From NCBI GenBank assembly GCA_005502445.1, contig SCPB01000007.1, positions 20,538 through 84,537 on the forward strand: a stretch of DNA of 64,000 nucleotides. The letters are read 5' to 3'. Both the position numbers and the translations under genes were made by a program. The number at the start of each line of letters is the position of its first letter. Positions within the stretch are counted from its first letter, which is position 1. The notes beneath the pieces were generated by a model. The model did no database searches and was not told the DNA's origin. It saw nothing but the letters and a program-made list of their open reading frames with translations. Below are positions 8,133-16,023 of this stretch, in pieces. The DNA comes from Microbacteriaceae bacterium X2B. GTDB lineage: Bacteria; Actinomycetota; Actinomycetes; Actinomycetales; Microbacteriaceae.

Positions 8133-8195
8133 GTACTGAATAGATTTTCAAATGGTCACCGACGACCGACTGACATCCAGGAGCGGACCACGGCT

Positions 8196-9650
8196 ATGAG
8201 CCTCTTCGCCAGCATCAGCGATCCGACCGACCTCGATGCCGTGCGCCGGGTCGTCGCGGAGTCGCCGCGCGCAGGAGACCTTGTTCCGCTCGGCATCGAT
8301 CGCCTGGAGATCGGTCCCTCTGCAGCTCTCGCGGTCGCGGACGAGTTGCGTCGGCAGATCGAGCGCCACGGGGTCCGCACCACCCGGCCGCGTGTGCTGC
8401 TGATCATCGATTCGACGCTCATCCGCCGCGGTGAGGCCGACCTCAAGGCGCTCGTGCGCAACCTGCTCGACGACGGCGGGTTCGATGTCGAGACCCTCGT
8501 GCTCGGTGACGCTGCCCATTCCCTGCACGCCGACGACGCCGCTCTCGACGCGGCCGCCGAAGCGGCCTCGCGCGCCGACGCCGTCGTCTCCGTCGGCTCG
8601 GGCACCATCAGCGACATCGCCAAGGTGGCGACCGACCGTGCCGGGGGCATCCCGTTCGTCCTCGTCCAGACCGCCGCCTCGGTCGACGGCTACACCGACA
8701 ACGTCTCCGTGATCCTGCGTGCGGGCGCCAAGCGCACCATCCCCTCGCGCTGGCCCGACGCCGTGCTCGCCGACACGACGACGATCGCCACAGCCCCCGC
8801 CGAGCTCAACACCTCCGGATTCGGCGAGCTCCTCTCGCTCTACACGGCGCCCGCCGACTGGTGGCTCGCCGCGCGCGTCGGACTCGACGCGACCTTCCAC
8901 GAGACCCCGCGCGACCTGCTGCTGACCTTCGCCGGATCCCCTCGGGAGTGGGGGGCCGGGCTCGCCGAGGGGGCGACGGAAGCCGTCGAGCAGCTCACGC
9001 GCGTCCTCGCGATCCGCGGCATCGGAACGGGCATCGCGGGCACGACCGCATGCCTCTCCGGCGTCGAGCACCTCGTGAGCCACCTGCTCGACATGCATGC
9101 CGCGGCCACCGGGAACCAGACGGGCCTGCACGGTGCTCAGGTCGGCGTCGCATCGCTCGTCGCGGCATCGGCCTGGGAGCATCTCGCCTCCCGCCTCGCC
9201 GCCGCCTCGCCCGTGCGCCGCACCGTCGACCGGGTCGCCGCGCGCGACGCCGTCCTGGGGGCCTTCGCCCATCTCGACCCGAGCGGAGCACTCGGAGGTG
9301 AGTGCTGGGCCGACTGCGAGCGCAAGCTCGAGGCGATCGCCGCATCCGCCGACGCGGTCGACGCCGTGCTCGCAGAGCTCCCCGGGCTGCTCGCGCAGGG
9401 TCAGCCCGCCATCATGCCGGTCGACGATCTCGCCGCAGCGCTGCGCGTCGCCGGCGCGGCCGCGTCGCCGGCCGAGCTCGAGCCCTGGCTCGACGACGAC
9501 ATCTGGCAGTGGGCCGTCGCCAACTGCCACCGCATGCGCAACCGGTTCACCGTGGTCGACCTGCTCGACCTCGTGGGCTGGTGGGAGCCCGCCGACGTGG
9601 ACGCCGTCCTGCGCCGGGCCCGACAGGCCGGCGAGGGGGTGCGCACGTGA
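8196..9650 (+). CDS. AraM/EgsA-like sn-glycerol-1-phosphate dehydrogenase family protein
   Basis: The 484-residue product belongs to the iron/zinc alcohol dehydrogenase superfamily, branch of glycerol-1-phosphate dehydrogenase (AraM), which interconverts a polyol phosphate and a ketose phosphate with NAD(P). Visible marks are the nucleotide-binding VSVGSGTISDIAK (about residue 133), QTAASVDGYTDN, and the metal site: SGFGELL (about 207, where the family usually has Asp), GVEHLVSHLLDMH (about 288) and GLHGAQVG (about 309). It is about 90 residues longer than B. subtilis AraM, mainly at the C-terminus. The start at 8196 has CAGGAG upstream; an earlier start at 8079 would lie within the promoter. 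It overlaps the kinase gene by GTGA. The true substrate is unknown. Confidence 0.8.
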   Translation: MSLFASISDPTDLDAVRRVVAESPRAGDLVPLGIDRLEIGPSAALAVADELRRQIERHGVRTTRPRVLLIIDSTLIRRGEADLKALVRNLLDDGGFDVETLVLGDAAHSLHADDAALDAAAEAASRADAVVSVGSGTISDIAKVATDRAGGIPFVLVQTAASVDGYTDNVSVILRAGAKRTIPSRWPDAVLADTTTIATAPAELNTSGFGELLSLYTAPADWWLAARVGLDATFHETPRDLLLTFAGSPREWGAGLAEGATEAVEQLTRVLAIRGIGTGIAGTTACLSGVEHLVSHLLDMHAAATGNQTGLHGAQVGVASLVAASAWEHLASRLAAASPVRRTVDRVAARDAVLGAFAHLDPSGALGGECWADCERKLEAIAASADAVDAVLAELPGLLAQGQPAIMPVDDLAAALRVAGAAASPAELEPWLDDDIWQWAVANCHRMRNRFTVVDLLDLVGWWEPADVDAVLRRARQAGEGVRT

Positions 9651-11188
9651 CGGCGACTGCGGTTCCAGTCCGCACTCACGCCGACCCCCTCGTCGTGGCC
9701 GTGGACTGCTCGACGACGAGCGCCAAGGCCATCGTGTGGGATGCCTCGGGCGCCCGCGTCTCGAGCGGCCAGGCGCCGCTCCCGCTCAGCATCCCGCACC
9801 CCGGCTACGGCGAGCAGGATCCGCGCGACTGGTGGAGCGCCACGGCGATCGCGATCCGCGCCGCCGTCTCGGGCATCGACCCCGACCGCATCGTGGCCCT
9901 GAGCGTCACTCACCAGCGCGAGTCCTTCGCCTGCCTCGACGAGCACGGCGAGCCGGTGCGCCCGGCGATGCTGTGGCTCGACGTGCGCGCGGGAGCGCAG
10001 GTCGACGAGTTCGGCACCGAGCGCGTGCACGCCCTCACGGGCAAGCCCGCCAATCCGACGCCCGCGTGGTACAAGATCCTGTGGCTCGCCGAGCACGAGC
10101 CCGGCGCGCTCGCGGCCACGAGCCGCATCGTCGACGTCCACGGCTTTCTCGTGCAGCGCATGACCGGCCGCTGGGCCACGTCGCTCGCGAGTGCGGATCC
10201 GCTCGGCCTCGTCGACCTGGCGGCGGGGGACTACTCCGACGAGCTCCTCGATGCTGCGGGAATCCGGCGCTCGCAGCTCAGCGAGCTGCTGCTGCCCGGC
10301 GAACCCGTCGGCCCGCTCAGCGACGTCGCCGCCGCCGAGCTGGGACTGCCCGCCGGCACGATCGTCATCACGGGAGCGGGCGACGGCCAGAGCGCGGGCC
10401 TCGGGGCGGGCATCACGAGACCGGGCCGCGCCTACCTCAATCTCGGAACGGGGCTCATCTCGGGCAGTGTGAGCGAGAGCTACGCCCCGAGCACCGCCTA
10501 CCGGGCGCTCTCGGGCGCCGTGCCGGGCACCTTCGACTACGAACTCTTCATCGGCGCCGGAACCTACATGGTCAGCTGGTTCGTCGACACATTCCTCGAG
10601 CCGTCGGGCGTGGGTGGTAGCACGCCCGACGGCGTCGAGCAGTACTGGGAGCAGCAGGCCTCCCGTATCGCTCCCGGCAGCGACGGCCTCGTCGTCGTGC
10701 CCTACTGGAACGGCGCCCTCACGCCGTACTGGGACAACCGGGCCCGCGGCGTCATGGTCGGGCTCACGGGAGCCCACGGTCGCGCCCACGTCTACCGCGC
10801 CATCCTCGAGGGCATCGCCTTCGAGCTGCGACTGTGCGTCGAGCACGCCGAGCGCGCCCTAGACGTGCCGATCACCGAGTTCGTCGCGATGGGCGGCGGC
10901 GCGCGCAGCCCGCTCTGGTGCCAGCTGCTCGCCGACGTGCTGCAGCGGCCGGTGGTGCTCGCCGCCGAGGACGAGGCGACCTGCCTCGGAGCGGCGATGC
11001 TCGCCGCGGCCGGGGCGGGCATCCACGCGAGCATCGAGCAAGCCTCCGCCGCCATGAGCGGGCTCGGGCGCCGCTTCGAGCCCGACCCCGGCGCTGCGGC
11101 GGTCTACGATCCGCTCTACGCGGGCTACCGTGCGGTGTACCCGGCGCTCGCCCCTGTTTTCCCGCAGCTGGGCGGGGCCGACGCATGA
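9647..11188 (+). CDS. FGGY-family carbohydrate kinase (xylulokinase/glycerol kinase type)
   Basis: The 513-residue product has the two-domain actin-like fold of FGGY kinases, which phosphorylate a sugar or polyol with ATP in the cytosol. Motifs are VVAVDCSTTSAKAIV (phosphate loop, near residue 15), LSVTHQRESF (substrate loop), ITGAGDGQSAGLG (catalytic Asp, near residue 245), LNLGTGLISG, and FVAMGGGARSPLWCQLLAD (adenine-binding region). The GTG start overlaps the TGA of the dehydrogenase gene. Placed between AraM-like and AraL-like genes, it probably phosphorylates the imported sugar or its oxidised form. Which of xylulose, ribulose, deoxy-ketose or polyol is used cannot be read from the sequence. 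Confidence 0.86.
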   Translation: MTATAVPVRTHADPLVVAVDCSTTSAKAIVWDASGARVSSGQAPLPLSIPHPGYGEQDPRDWWSATAIAIRAAVSGIDPDRIVALSVTHQRESFACLDEHGEPVRPAMLWLDVRAGAQVDEFGTERVHALTGKPANPTPAWYKILWLAEHEPGALAATSRIVDVHGFLVQRMTGRWATSLASADPLGLVDLAAGDYSDELLDAAGIRRSQLSELLLPGEPVGPLSDVAAAELGLPAGTIVITGAGDGQSAGLGAGITRPGRAYLNLGTGLISGSVSESYAPSTAYRALSGAVPGTFDYELFIGAGTYMVSWFVDTFLEPSGVGGSTPDGVEQYWEQQASRIAPGSDGLVVVPYWNGALTPYWDNRARGVMVGLTGAHGRAHVYRAILEGIAFELRLCVEHAERALDVPITEFVAMGGGARSPLWCQLLADVLQRPVVLAAEDEATCLGAAMLAAAGAGIHASIEQASAAMSGLGRRFEPDPGAAAVYDPLYAGYRAVYPALAPVFPQLGGADA

Positions 11189-12048
11189 GCGCCGTCGCCG
11201 ATCCGGATGCGGCGGTCCGCATGACGTCGCCGTCGCGCTTCTACAGCGCCTATCTCTTCGATCTCGACGGCACGATCTACCTGGGCGACGAGCTTCTCCC
11301 GGGCGCCCGCGAGCTGCTCGCGGCGCTACGAGATCGCGGCGCTCGAACCGTGTTCCTGTCGAACAACCCGACCAAGGATCCGGCGATGTACCTCGAGAAG
11401 CTCCGGCGCCTCGGAATCGAGGTCGAGCTCGGCGACATCGTCAACACGGTCGTCAGCACGATCGGCTGGCTCACGCGGTATCACCCGGGGGCGACCGTGT
11501 TCCCGATCGCAGAGGAGCCGCTCGTCCGCGCTCTGCACGAGGCGGGCATCCGCGTCTCGGAGGACCCGGCCGAGATCGACATCGTGATCGCGAGCTACGA
11601 CCGGTCGTTCGACTACCGCAAGCTCCAGATCGCCTTCGACGCGATCTGGCAGCACAAGCGCGCCATGCTCGTCACCACCAACCCCGATCGCTACTGCCCG
11701 TTCCCGGGCGGCCGCGGCGAGCCGGACGCCGCCGCCGTCGTCGCGGCGATCGAGGCCTCGACGGGCACGCGGTGCACGGTCAACCTGGGCAAGCCCGACC
11801 GCATCATGATCGACACCGTGCTCGCCGCGCTCGGCATTCCGCTCGACGACGCGATCATGGTCGGCGACCGGCTGGGCACCGACATCCGCATGGCCGTGAA
11901 CGCCGGAATGAGTTCAGCGCTCGTGCTCACCGGCGACAGCACGCTCGCCGACGTCGAGGCGTGCGACCCGGCCGAGCGGCCGACCTTCGTGCTCGACCGC
12001 ATCGATCTGCTCCTTCCCGAGAGGAGCGGCTCATGCGGCAACGACTGA
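11185..12048 (+). CDS. HAD-IIA sugar phosphatase (NagD/AraL type)
   Basis: The 287-residue product carries all HAD motifs: I, FDLDGTIYLGD (nucleophile Asp near residue 25); II, VFLSNNPTK; III, NLGKPDRIM (Lys); IV, MVGDRLGTDI. The C2 cap between motifs II and III assigns it to the NagD/PGP/AraL group, which dephosphorylates small sugar phosphates and often cleans up toxic intermediates. The ATG overlaps the kinase stop (ATGA). In B. subtilis the ara operon also pairs an AraL phosphatase with AraM, so the AraM-AraL association here recalls that operon. Confidence 0.85.
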   Translation: MSAVADPDAAVRMTSPSRFYSAYLFDLDGTIYLGDELLPGARELLAALRDRGARTVFLSNNPTKDPAMYLEKLRRLGIEVELGDIVNTVVSTIGWLTRYHPGATVFPIAEEPLVRALHEAGIRVSEDPAEIDIVIASYDRSFDYRKLQIAFDAIWQHKRAMLVTTNPDRYCPFPGGRGEPDAAAVVAAIEASTGTRCTVNLGKPDRIMIDTVLAALGIPLDDAIMVGDRLGTDIRMAVNAGMSSALVLTGDSTLADVEACDPAERPTFVLDRIDLLLPERSGSCGND

Positions 12049-12100
12049 CCACCATCCACCTGTTCCAGACCGGCGCGACCGTCGGAGAAAGGGGGCTCCC

Positions 12101-13084
12101 GTGGGAACCCTGACGAACGAGACGCTGCTCGAGATGCAGCGGCGCATGCTGCGCATCCGCGCCTTCGACGAGCGCGCATCGAAGATGGTCAAGCGCGGCC
12201 ACATCCCCGGCACGGTCCACACGAGCATCGGCCAGGAGGCCCAGGTCGTCGGAGCGACGATGGCCCTGCGCGACGGCGACTACATGAGCGGCAACCACCG
12301 CAGCCACGGCCACCCCATCGGCAAGGGCTCGCCCCTCGGACCGCTCATGGCGGAGCTCGTCGGCAAGGCCACGGGCGTCTGCAAGGGCAAGGGCGGCTCG
12401 CTGCACCTCGCCGACTTCGCGGTCGGCAGCCTCGGCGAGTCGGGCATCGTCGGCTCGAGCATCCCGATCGCGATGGGCGCGGCGCTCAGCGCGAGCGTGC
12501 GAGGCACCGACCAGGTGGCCCTCGCGTTCTTCGGAGACGGCGCCGCGAACCAGGGCGTGCTCTACGAGTCGATGAACCTCTCGGGCGTGTGGAAGCTGCC
12601 GGTGATCTTCCTCTGCGAGAACAACCAGTACGCGCTCAGCACCCCGGCGCACACCGTGACCTCGGGTGTCATCGCCGATCGCGCCGCCGGCTTCGGGATG
12701 CCCGGCGTGCGCGTCGAGGAGGGTCAGGACGTCCTCGCTGTCCACGACGCCGTCTCCGAAGCCGTGGCGCGGGCCCGTGCGGGCGAGGGCCCGACCCTTA
12801 TCGAGGTCGTGACGTACCGCTACAACGAGCACTCCGAAGGACTGCGTCTGGGCACCGACTACCGCCCGGCCGACGAGCGCGAGGCGTGGCTCAAGAAGGA
12901 TCCGATCCAGCTGTTCCGCGAGCACCTCCAGGGCATCGGCATCGCCCCGGCCGAACTCGACGCGCTCGAGGCCGAGGTCCTCGCCGAGGTCGACGACGCC
13001 GTCGCGTTCACCGACGCGAGCCCCTACCCCGAGCCCTCGGTCGCCTTCGACGACCTCTACACCGACACGGAGTACGCAGCATGA
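12101..13084 (+). CDS. TPP-dependent dehydrogenase E1 alpha subunit (acetoin/2-oxoacid type)
   Basis: The 327-residue subunit binds thiamine diphosphate: FFGDGAANQGVLYESMNL (near residue 146) is the Mg-TPP motif, and CKGKGGSLHLAD is the loop typical of acetoin and pyruvate E1 alpha. GNHRSHGHPIGKG replaces the usual RGHGHCIA. With E1 beta it decarboxylates a 2-oxoacid or cleaves an acyloin and transfers the acyl group to lipoyl. The GTG at 12101 is chosen because GAGAAAGGGGG lies just upstream and the first helix starts there. It overlaps E1 beta by ATGA. The length and loops fit acetoin-type E1 alpha better than branched-chain E1 alpha; the substrate is inferred to be part of the local pathway. 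Confidence 0.85.
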   Translation: MGTLTNETLLEMQRRMLRIRAFDERASKMVKRGHIPGTVHTSIGQEAQVVGATMALRDGDYMSGNHRSHGHPIGKGSPLGPLMAELVGKATGVCKGKGGSLHLADFAVGSLGESGIVGSSIPIAMGAALSASVRGTDQVALAFFGDGAANQGVLYESMNLSGVWKLPVIFLCENNQYALSTPAHTVTSGVIADRAAGFGMPGVRVEEGQDVLAVHDAVSEAVARARAGEGPTLIEVVTYRYNEHSEGLRLGTDYRPADEREAWLKKDPIQLFREHLQGIGIAPAELDALEAEVLAEVDDAVAFTDASPYPEPSVAFDDLYTDTEYAA

Positions 13085-14124
13085 CCGTCATGAGCTTCCT
13101 CGGCGCGATCGGCGCCGCCCAGCGCGAGGCGATGGACGCCGACGAGCGCGTCATCATCTTCGGCGAGGACGTCGAGGCCAACGTCTACGGCACGACCGGC
13201 GGCGGCAAGACCCGCTCCGACAAGGGCGACTTCGTGCAGATGTACGGCCGCAACCGCATCCGCAACACTCCCATTTCGGAAGAGAGCATGGTCGGCGCGG
13301 CGGCGGGCGCGGCGATGACGGGCCTGCGCCCGATCGTCGACCTCTCGTACTCGTCGTTCCTCTACATGGCGATGGACCAGTTCGTGAACCAGGTCGCCAA
13401 GAACCGCTACATGTTCGGTGGGCAGGCCTCGATGCCCGTGGTCTTCCGCTCCGCGATGTTCTACGGCCTCAACACGGGCGCCCACCACTCCGACCGGCCG
13501 TACCCGATGTTCATGAACGTGCCGGGTCTGAAGATCATCGTGCCCTCCACGCCGACCGACGCCAAGGGGCTGCTGCGCACGGCGATCGACTCCGACGACC
13601 CCGTGCTCACCTTCGAGGCGTGCATCCTGTGGGGCGCCAAGGAGGACGTGCCCGACGAGGAGTTCTGGATCCCGCTCGGCGAAGCGCGCACCGCCCGCGA
13701 GGGGACGGACGTCACGGTCGTCGCGATCTCGAGCTCCGTCCCCGAGGCGCTCGCCGCCGCGGAGGCGCTCGCCGCGTCCGAGGGCGTCTCGGTCGAGGTC
13801 ATCGACCCCCGCACGCTCGTGCCGCTCGACCGCGACGCGATCCTGCGCTCGGTGCACAAGACCGGTCGTCTGGTCGTCGCCGAACCGGCTCACCGCACCT
13901 GCGGCGCCGCGGCGGAGATCAGCGCGCACATCGCCGAGGAGGCCTTCGGCGTGCTGAAGGCGCCGATCGTGCGCGTCACGGCGCCCGACATGCAGATCCC
14001 GTTCAGCCCGTCGCTCGAGAAGCAGATGTATCCCACGCGGCACACCATCGAGGCCGCGATCCGTCGCGTGCTCGACCTCCCGGCCTCGAGCGAGGCCTCC
14101 CAGCACGCCGCGGCCACCGCCTAG
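13081..14124 (+). CDS. TPP-dependent dehydrogenase E1 beta subunit
   Basis: The 347-residue subunit completes the E1 heterotetramer. It has NTPISEESMVGAAAGAAM with the glutamate that activates TPP, and GLNTGAHHSDRPYPMF with the active-site histidine. C-terminal transketolase domain motifs include VSVEVIDPRTLVPLD and VVAEPAHRTCG. Residues 35-60 (NVYGTTGGGKTRSDKGD) are longer and more polar than in pyruvate E1 beta, which may reflect another substrate. The ATG overlaps the E1 alpha stop. No E3 (dihydrolipoamide dehydrogenase) gene follows, so E3 must be shared with another complex. Confidence 0.86.
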   Translation: MTVMSFLGAIGAAQREAMDADERVIIFGEDVEANVYGTTGGGKTRSDKGDFVQMYGRNRIRNTPISEESMVGAAAGAAMTGLRPIVDLSYSSFLYMAMDQFVNQVAKNRYMFGGQASMPVVFRSAMFYGLNTGAHHSDRPYPMFMNVPGLKIIVPSTPTDAKGLLRTAIDSDDPVLTFEACILWGAKEDVPDEEFWIPLGEARTAREGTDVTVVAISSSVPEALAAAEALAASEGVSVEVIDPRTLVPLDRDAILRSVHKTGRLVVAEPAHRTCGAAAEISAHIAEEAFGVLKAPIVRVTAPDMQIPFSPSLEKQMYPTRHTIEAAIRRVLDLPASSEASQHAAATA

Positions 14125-14152
14125 GCGCACGACGCACGAAAGGAACAGAACC

Positions 14153-14398
14153 ATGGCACGAGTTGAGGTGCTGCTGCCCCAGTGGGGCATGGGCATGAGC
14201 GAGGGCGCGATCATCGAGTGGCTCAAGAACGTCGGCGACCGCGTCGTCGAGGACGAGCCCCTGGCCGAGGTCGAGGCGGAGAAGGTCGAGGAGACCCTCG
14301 AGTCCCCCGCGACCGGCACGCTCGTCGAGATCCTCGTCCCGGCCGGCGGCGACCCCGTCGAGGTCCGCACGGTCGTCGCCGTGATCGAGACCGACTGA
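14153..14398 (+). CDS. Free-standing lipoyl-carrier protein (E2 lipoyl domain only)
   Basis: The 81-residue protein is a single biotinyl/lipoyl domain: LLPQWGMGMSEGAIIEWL at the start, the turn EVEAEKVEETLESP with the lysine that would be lipoylated (canonical ETDKA is replaced by AEKVE), then a last strand ending VVAVIETD. Normally this domain is fused to the E2 acyltransferase; here it is a separate gene and the catalytic part lies at 15332-16009. GAAAGGAAC precedes the start. It should carry the acyl group between E1, E2 and E3. A biotin role is possible from the fold alone, but the E1 genes next door favour lipoate. Confidence 0.85.
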   Translation: MARVEVLLPQWGMGMSEGAIIEWLKNVGDRVVEDEPLAEVEAEKVEETLESPATGTLVEILVPAGGDPVEVRTVVAVIETD

Positions 14399-14410
14399 TT
14401 TCACCACCGC

Positions 14411-14435
14411 GCCCGCCGGCGTTCTGCCGGCGGGC
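14411..14435 (+). terminator. 10-bp hairpin between lipoyl-protein and aldolase genes
   Basis: GCCCGCCGGC (14411-14420) pairs perfectly with GCCGGCGGGC (14426-14435) around a 5-nt loop GTTCT. There is no T-run. A strong GGAAGGAGG ribosome binding site follows, so the hairpin may tune expression between carrier protein and aldolase instead of ending transcription. Confidence 0.5.
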
Positions 14436-14465
14436 ATCCCCCTCGTAGACGGAAGGAGGCCCGCA

Positions 14466-15335
14466 ATGGCTGCGGTCCACCCCCGCGACATCGTGTTCGC
14501 CGCCCAGTCGGGCGGCTATGCGGTGGGCGCGTTCAACATGCACAACCCCGAGACCACCCAGGCGCTCATCCAGGCGGCCCAGCTCGCCGACGCGCCCGTC
14601 TTCCTGCAGATCGGCCGCGCGATCGTGCCTCACCTCGGTCTCGCCGAGGCGTACCGCATGGTGCGCCACGAACTCGACCGCTCGGGCCTGCAGGCCCCCA
14701 TCCACCTCGACCACGGCACCTACGACGAGGTGTTCGAGGCGATCCGCCTCGGCTTCGACTCGATCATGTTCGACGGCTCGCACATGCCCTTGGAGCAGAA
14801 CATCAAGGCCGCCAAGCATGTCGTCACGGTCGCGCACTCCTTCGGCATCCCGGTCGAGGCGGAACTCGGCAGCATTCCCGACGCGAGCGACTCGATCGAG
14901 TGGGAGGCCCATTACACGAAGGTCGACGAGGCCGAGCGCTTCGTCGCCGAGACGGGCGTGGACTTCCTCGCGATCTCTGCGGGCGTCATGCACGGCGTGC
15001 CCGATCTCGAGCCGCAGCCACTCGCGATCGACCTCATCGAGCGCATCCGCGCGGTCACGGGCGTGCCGCTCGTGCTGCACGGCGCCTCGGGCGTGCCCAC
15101 GGCTGAGATCCACGCGGCGATCGCCGCGGGCGTGCACAAGTTCAACGCCGACACCGACCTTCGTCACGCCTTCCGCAGGGGGCTCGAGCAGGTCTTCGCC
15201 GAGGGCGACCGCCAGCTCGAGACGGCGATGGCCGAGGGCCGCCGTCAGATGATCGAGGCGACGATCGCCAAGATGCAGGAGTACGGCTGCGCGGGCAAGG
15301 CGAGCGCGTCGGCGCCCTCGCTGGTACCCGCGTGA
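14466..15335 (+). CDS. Class II (zinc) ketose-bisphosphate aldolase family protein
   Basis: The 289-residue protein matches the FbaA/GatY/KbaY family of zinc aldolases, which split a ketose 1-phosphate or bisphosphate into dihydroxyacetone phosphate and an aldehyde. Zinc and substrate motifs are APIHLDHGTYDEV (near residue 80), FDSIMFDGSHMP, VEAELGSIPD, ISAGVMHGVP (where AIGTSHG is usual) and PLVLHGASGVP, followed by KFNADTDLR. The altered histidine loop (SAGVMHG) suggests a substrate other than fructose bisphosphate. GGAAGGAGG lies 5 nt before the ATG. The 3' end overlaps the E2 gene by GTGA, so the aldolase is translationally coupled to the dehydrogenase complex. Confidence 0.83.
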   Translation: MAAVHPRDIVFAAQSGGYAVGAFNMHNPETTQALIQAAQLADAPVFLQIGRAIVPHLGLAEAYRMVRHELDRSGLQAPIHLDHGTYDEVFEAIRLGFDSIMFDGSHMPLEQNIKAAKHVVTVAHSFGIPVEAELGSIPDASDSIEWEAHYTKVDEAERFVAETGVDFLAISAGVMHGVPDLEPQPLAIDLIERIRAVTGVPLVLHGASGVPTAEIHAAIAAGVHKFNADTDLRHAFRRGLEQVFAEGDRQLETAMAEGRRQMIEATIAKMQEYGCAGKASASAPSLVPA

Positions 15336-16009
15336 GCACCCCGGCCGAGCTCGAGGAGGGCGTGACCACGCCGCTCACGGGCATCCGTCGCACCGCCGCG
15401 CGCCACATGGTCAAGGCGTGGGCGGCGCCCGTGTTCCACCTCACGGTCGAGGTCGACATGGGCGAGGCCGCTCGCGTCAAGGAGGTGGCCCCGAAGGCCA
15501 CCGTCACCGACGTTCTCGTGCGCGCCTCGGCCCGCGCGCTCGTCGCCGTTCCCGAGGTGAACGTGCACGTCGGCGAGGATGCCGTGGTCGCCTTCCAGCG
15601 CGCCAACGTCGGCATCGCGGTCGCGACCGAGAAGGGGCTCACGGTGCCCGTCATCCACGGCGCCGACGCCCTGTCGATCGAGCAGATCGCGGCTCGACGC
15701 GGCGAGATCGTGCAGCGCGCCCGCGAGGGAGCCCTCACGCGAGACGACATCACCGGCGGAACCTTCACGATCTCGAACCTCGGCATGATGGGCATCGCGC
15801 GATTCGACGCGATCCTCAACGTTCCGCAGGCCGCCATCCTCGCGGTCGGCGCGACGACCGAGCGGTTCGTCCAGGGCGAGGGCGGCCCGGTGTGGCGGCC
15901 GATCGCGGACGTGACCCTCACGTGCGATCACCGGGCGCTCGACGGAGCCGCGGGGGCCCGCTTCCTCGCCGTCCTCGCCGCGGAGCTCTCGGCGCCCCTC
16001 GCGAGCTGA
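15332..16009 (+). CDS. E2 acyltransferase catalytic domain without lipoyl domain
   Basis: The 225-residue product is only the catalytic (chloramphenicol-acetyltransferase-like) domain of a 2-oxoacid or acetoin dehydrogenase E2. It opens with PLTGIRRTAARHMVKAW, the usual first helix of the domain, and ends with LTCDHRALDGAAGARFL holding the catalytic His and Asp (DHRxxDG). GGTFTISNLGMMGI is the conserved trimer region. A full E2 is about 400 residues; the lipoyl and subunit-binding domains are absent and the lipoyl domain is the separate protein at 14153-14398. It should transfer the acyl group to CoA. The GTG start overlaps the aldolase stop. Confidence 0.84.
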   Translation: MSTPAELEEGVTTPLTGIRRTAARHMVKAWAAPVFHLTVEVDMGEAARVKEVAPKATVTDVLVRASARALVAVPEVNVHVGEDAVVAFQRANVGIAVATEKGLTVPVIHGADALSIEQIAARRGEIVQRAREGALTRDDITGGTFTISNLGMMGIARFDAILNVPQAAILAVGATTERFVQGEGGPVWRPIADVTLTCDHRALDGAAGARFLAVLAAELSAPLAS

Positions 16010-16023
16010 CGCCGCTCGTGCCG

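Larger units (their letters stand above)
7801..8195. other. 395-bp divergent intergenic region between regulator and dehydrogenase operon
   Basis: No gene is seen here. It holds a TATAGT -10 candidate on the minus strand (7898-7903) for the regulator gene, without a clear -35. A strong hairpin lies at 7964-7990 (GGGCC and GTCTC arms, 6-nt loop AATGAC). The promoter (8079-8107) and operator candidate (8117-8132) of the dehydrogenase operon follow. AT-rich tracts near 7926-7940 and 8135-8155 contrast with the GC-rich surroundings and may bind the regulator. Confidence 0.6.

Noticed and set aside
12589..13080. Start of the E1 beta frame upstream of 13081
   Set aside because: It overlaps E1 alpha in another frame with shadow composition; the ATG at 13081 overlaps the E1 alpha stop as in other couplings here.
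16018..16023. GTG start two codons before the lipoate ligase ATG
   Set aside because: Neither start has a good ribosome binding site; ATG at 16024 was preferred, with little effect on the protein.
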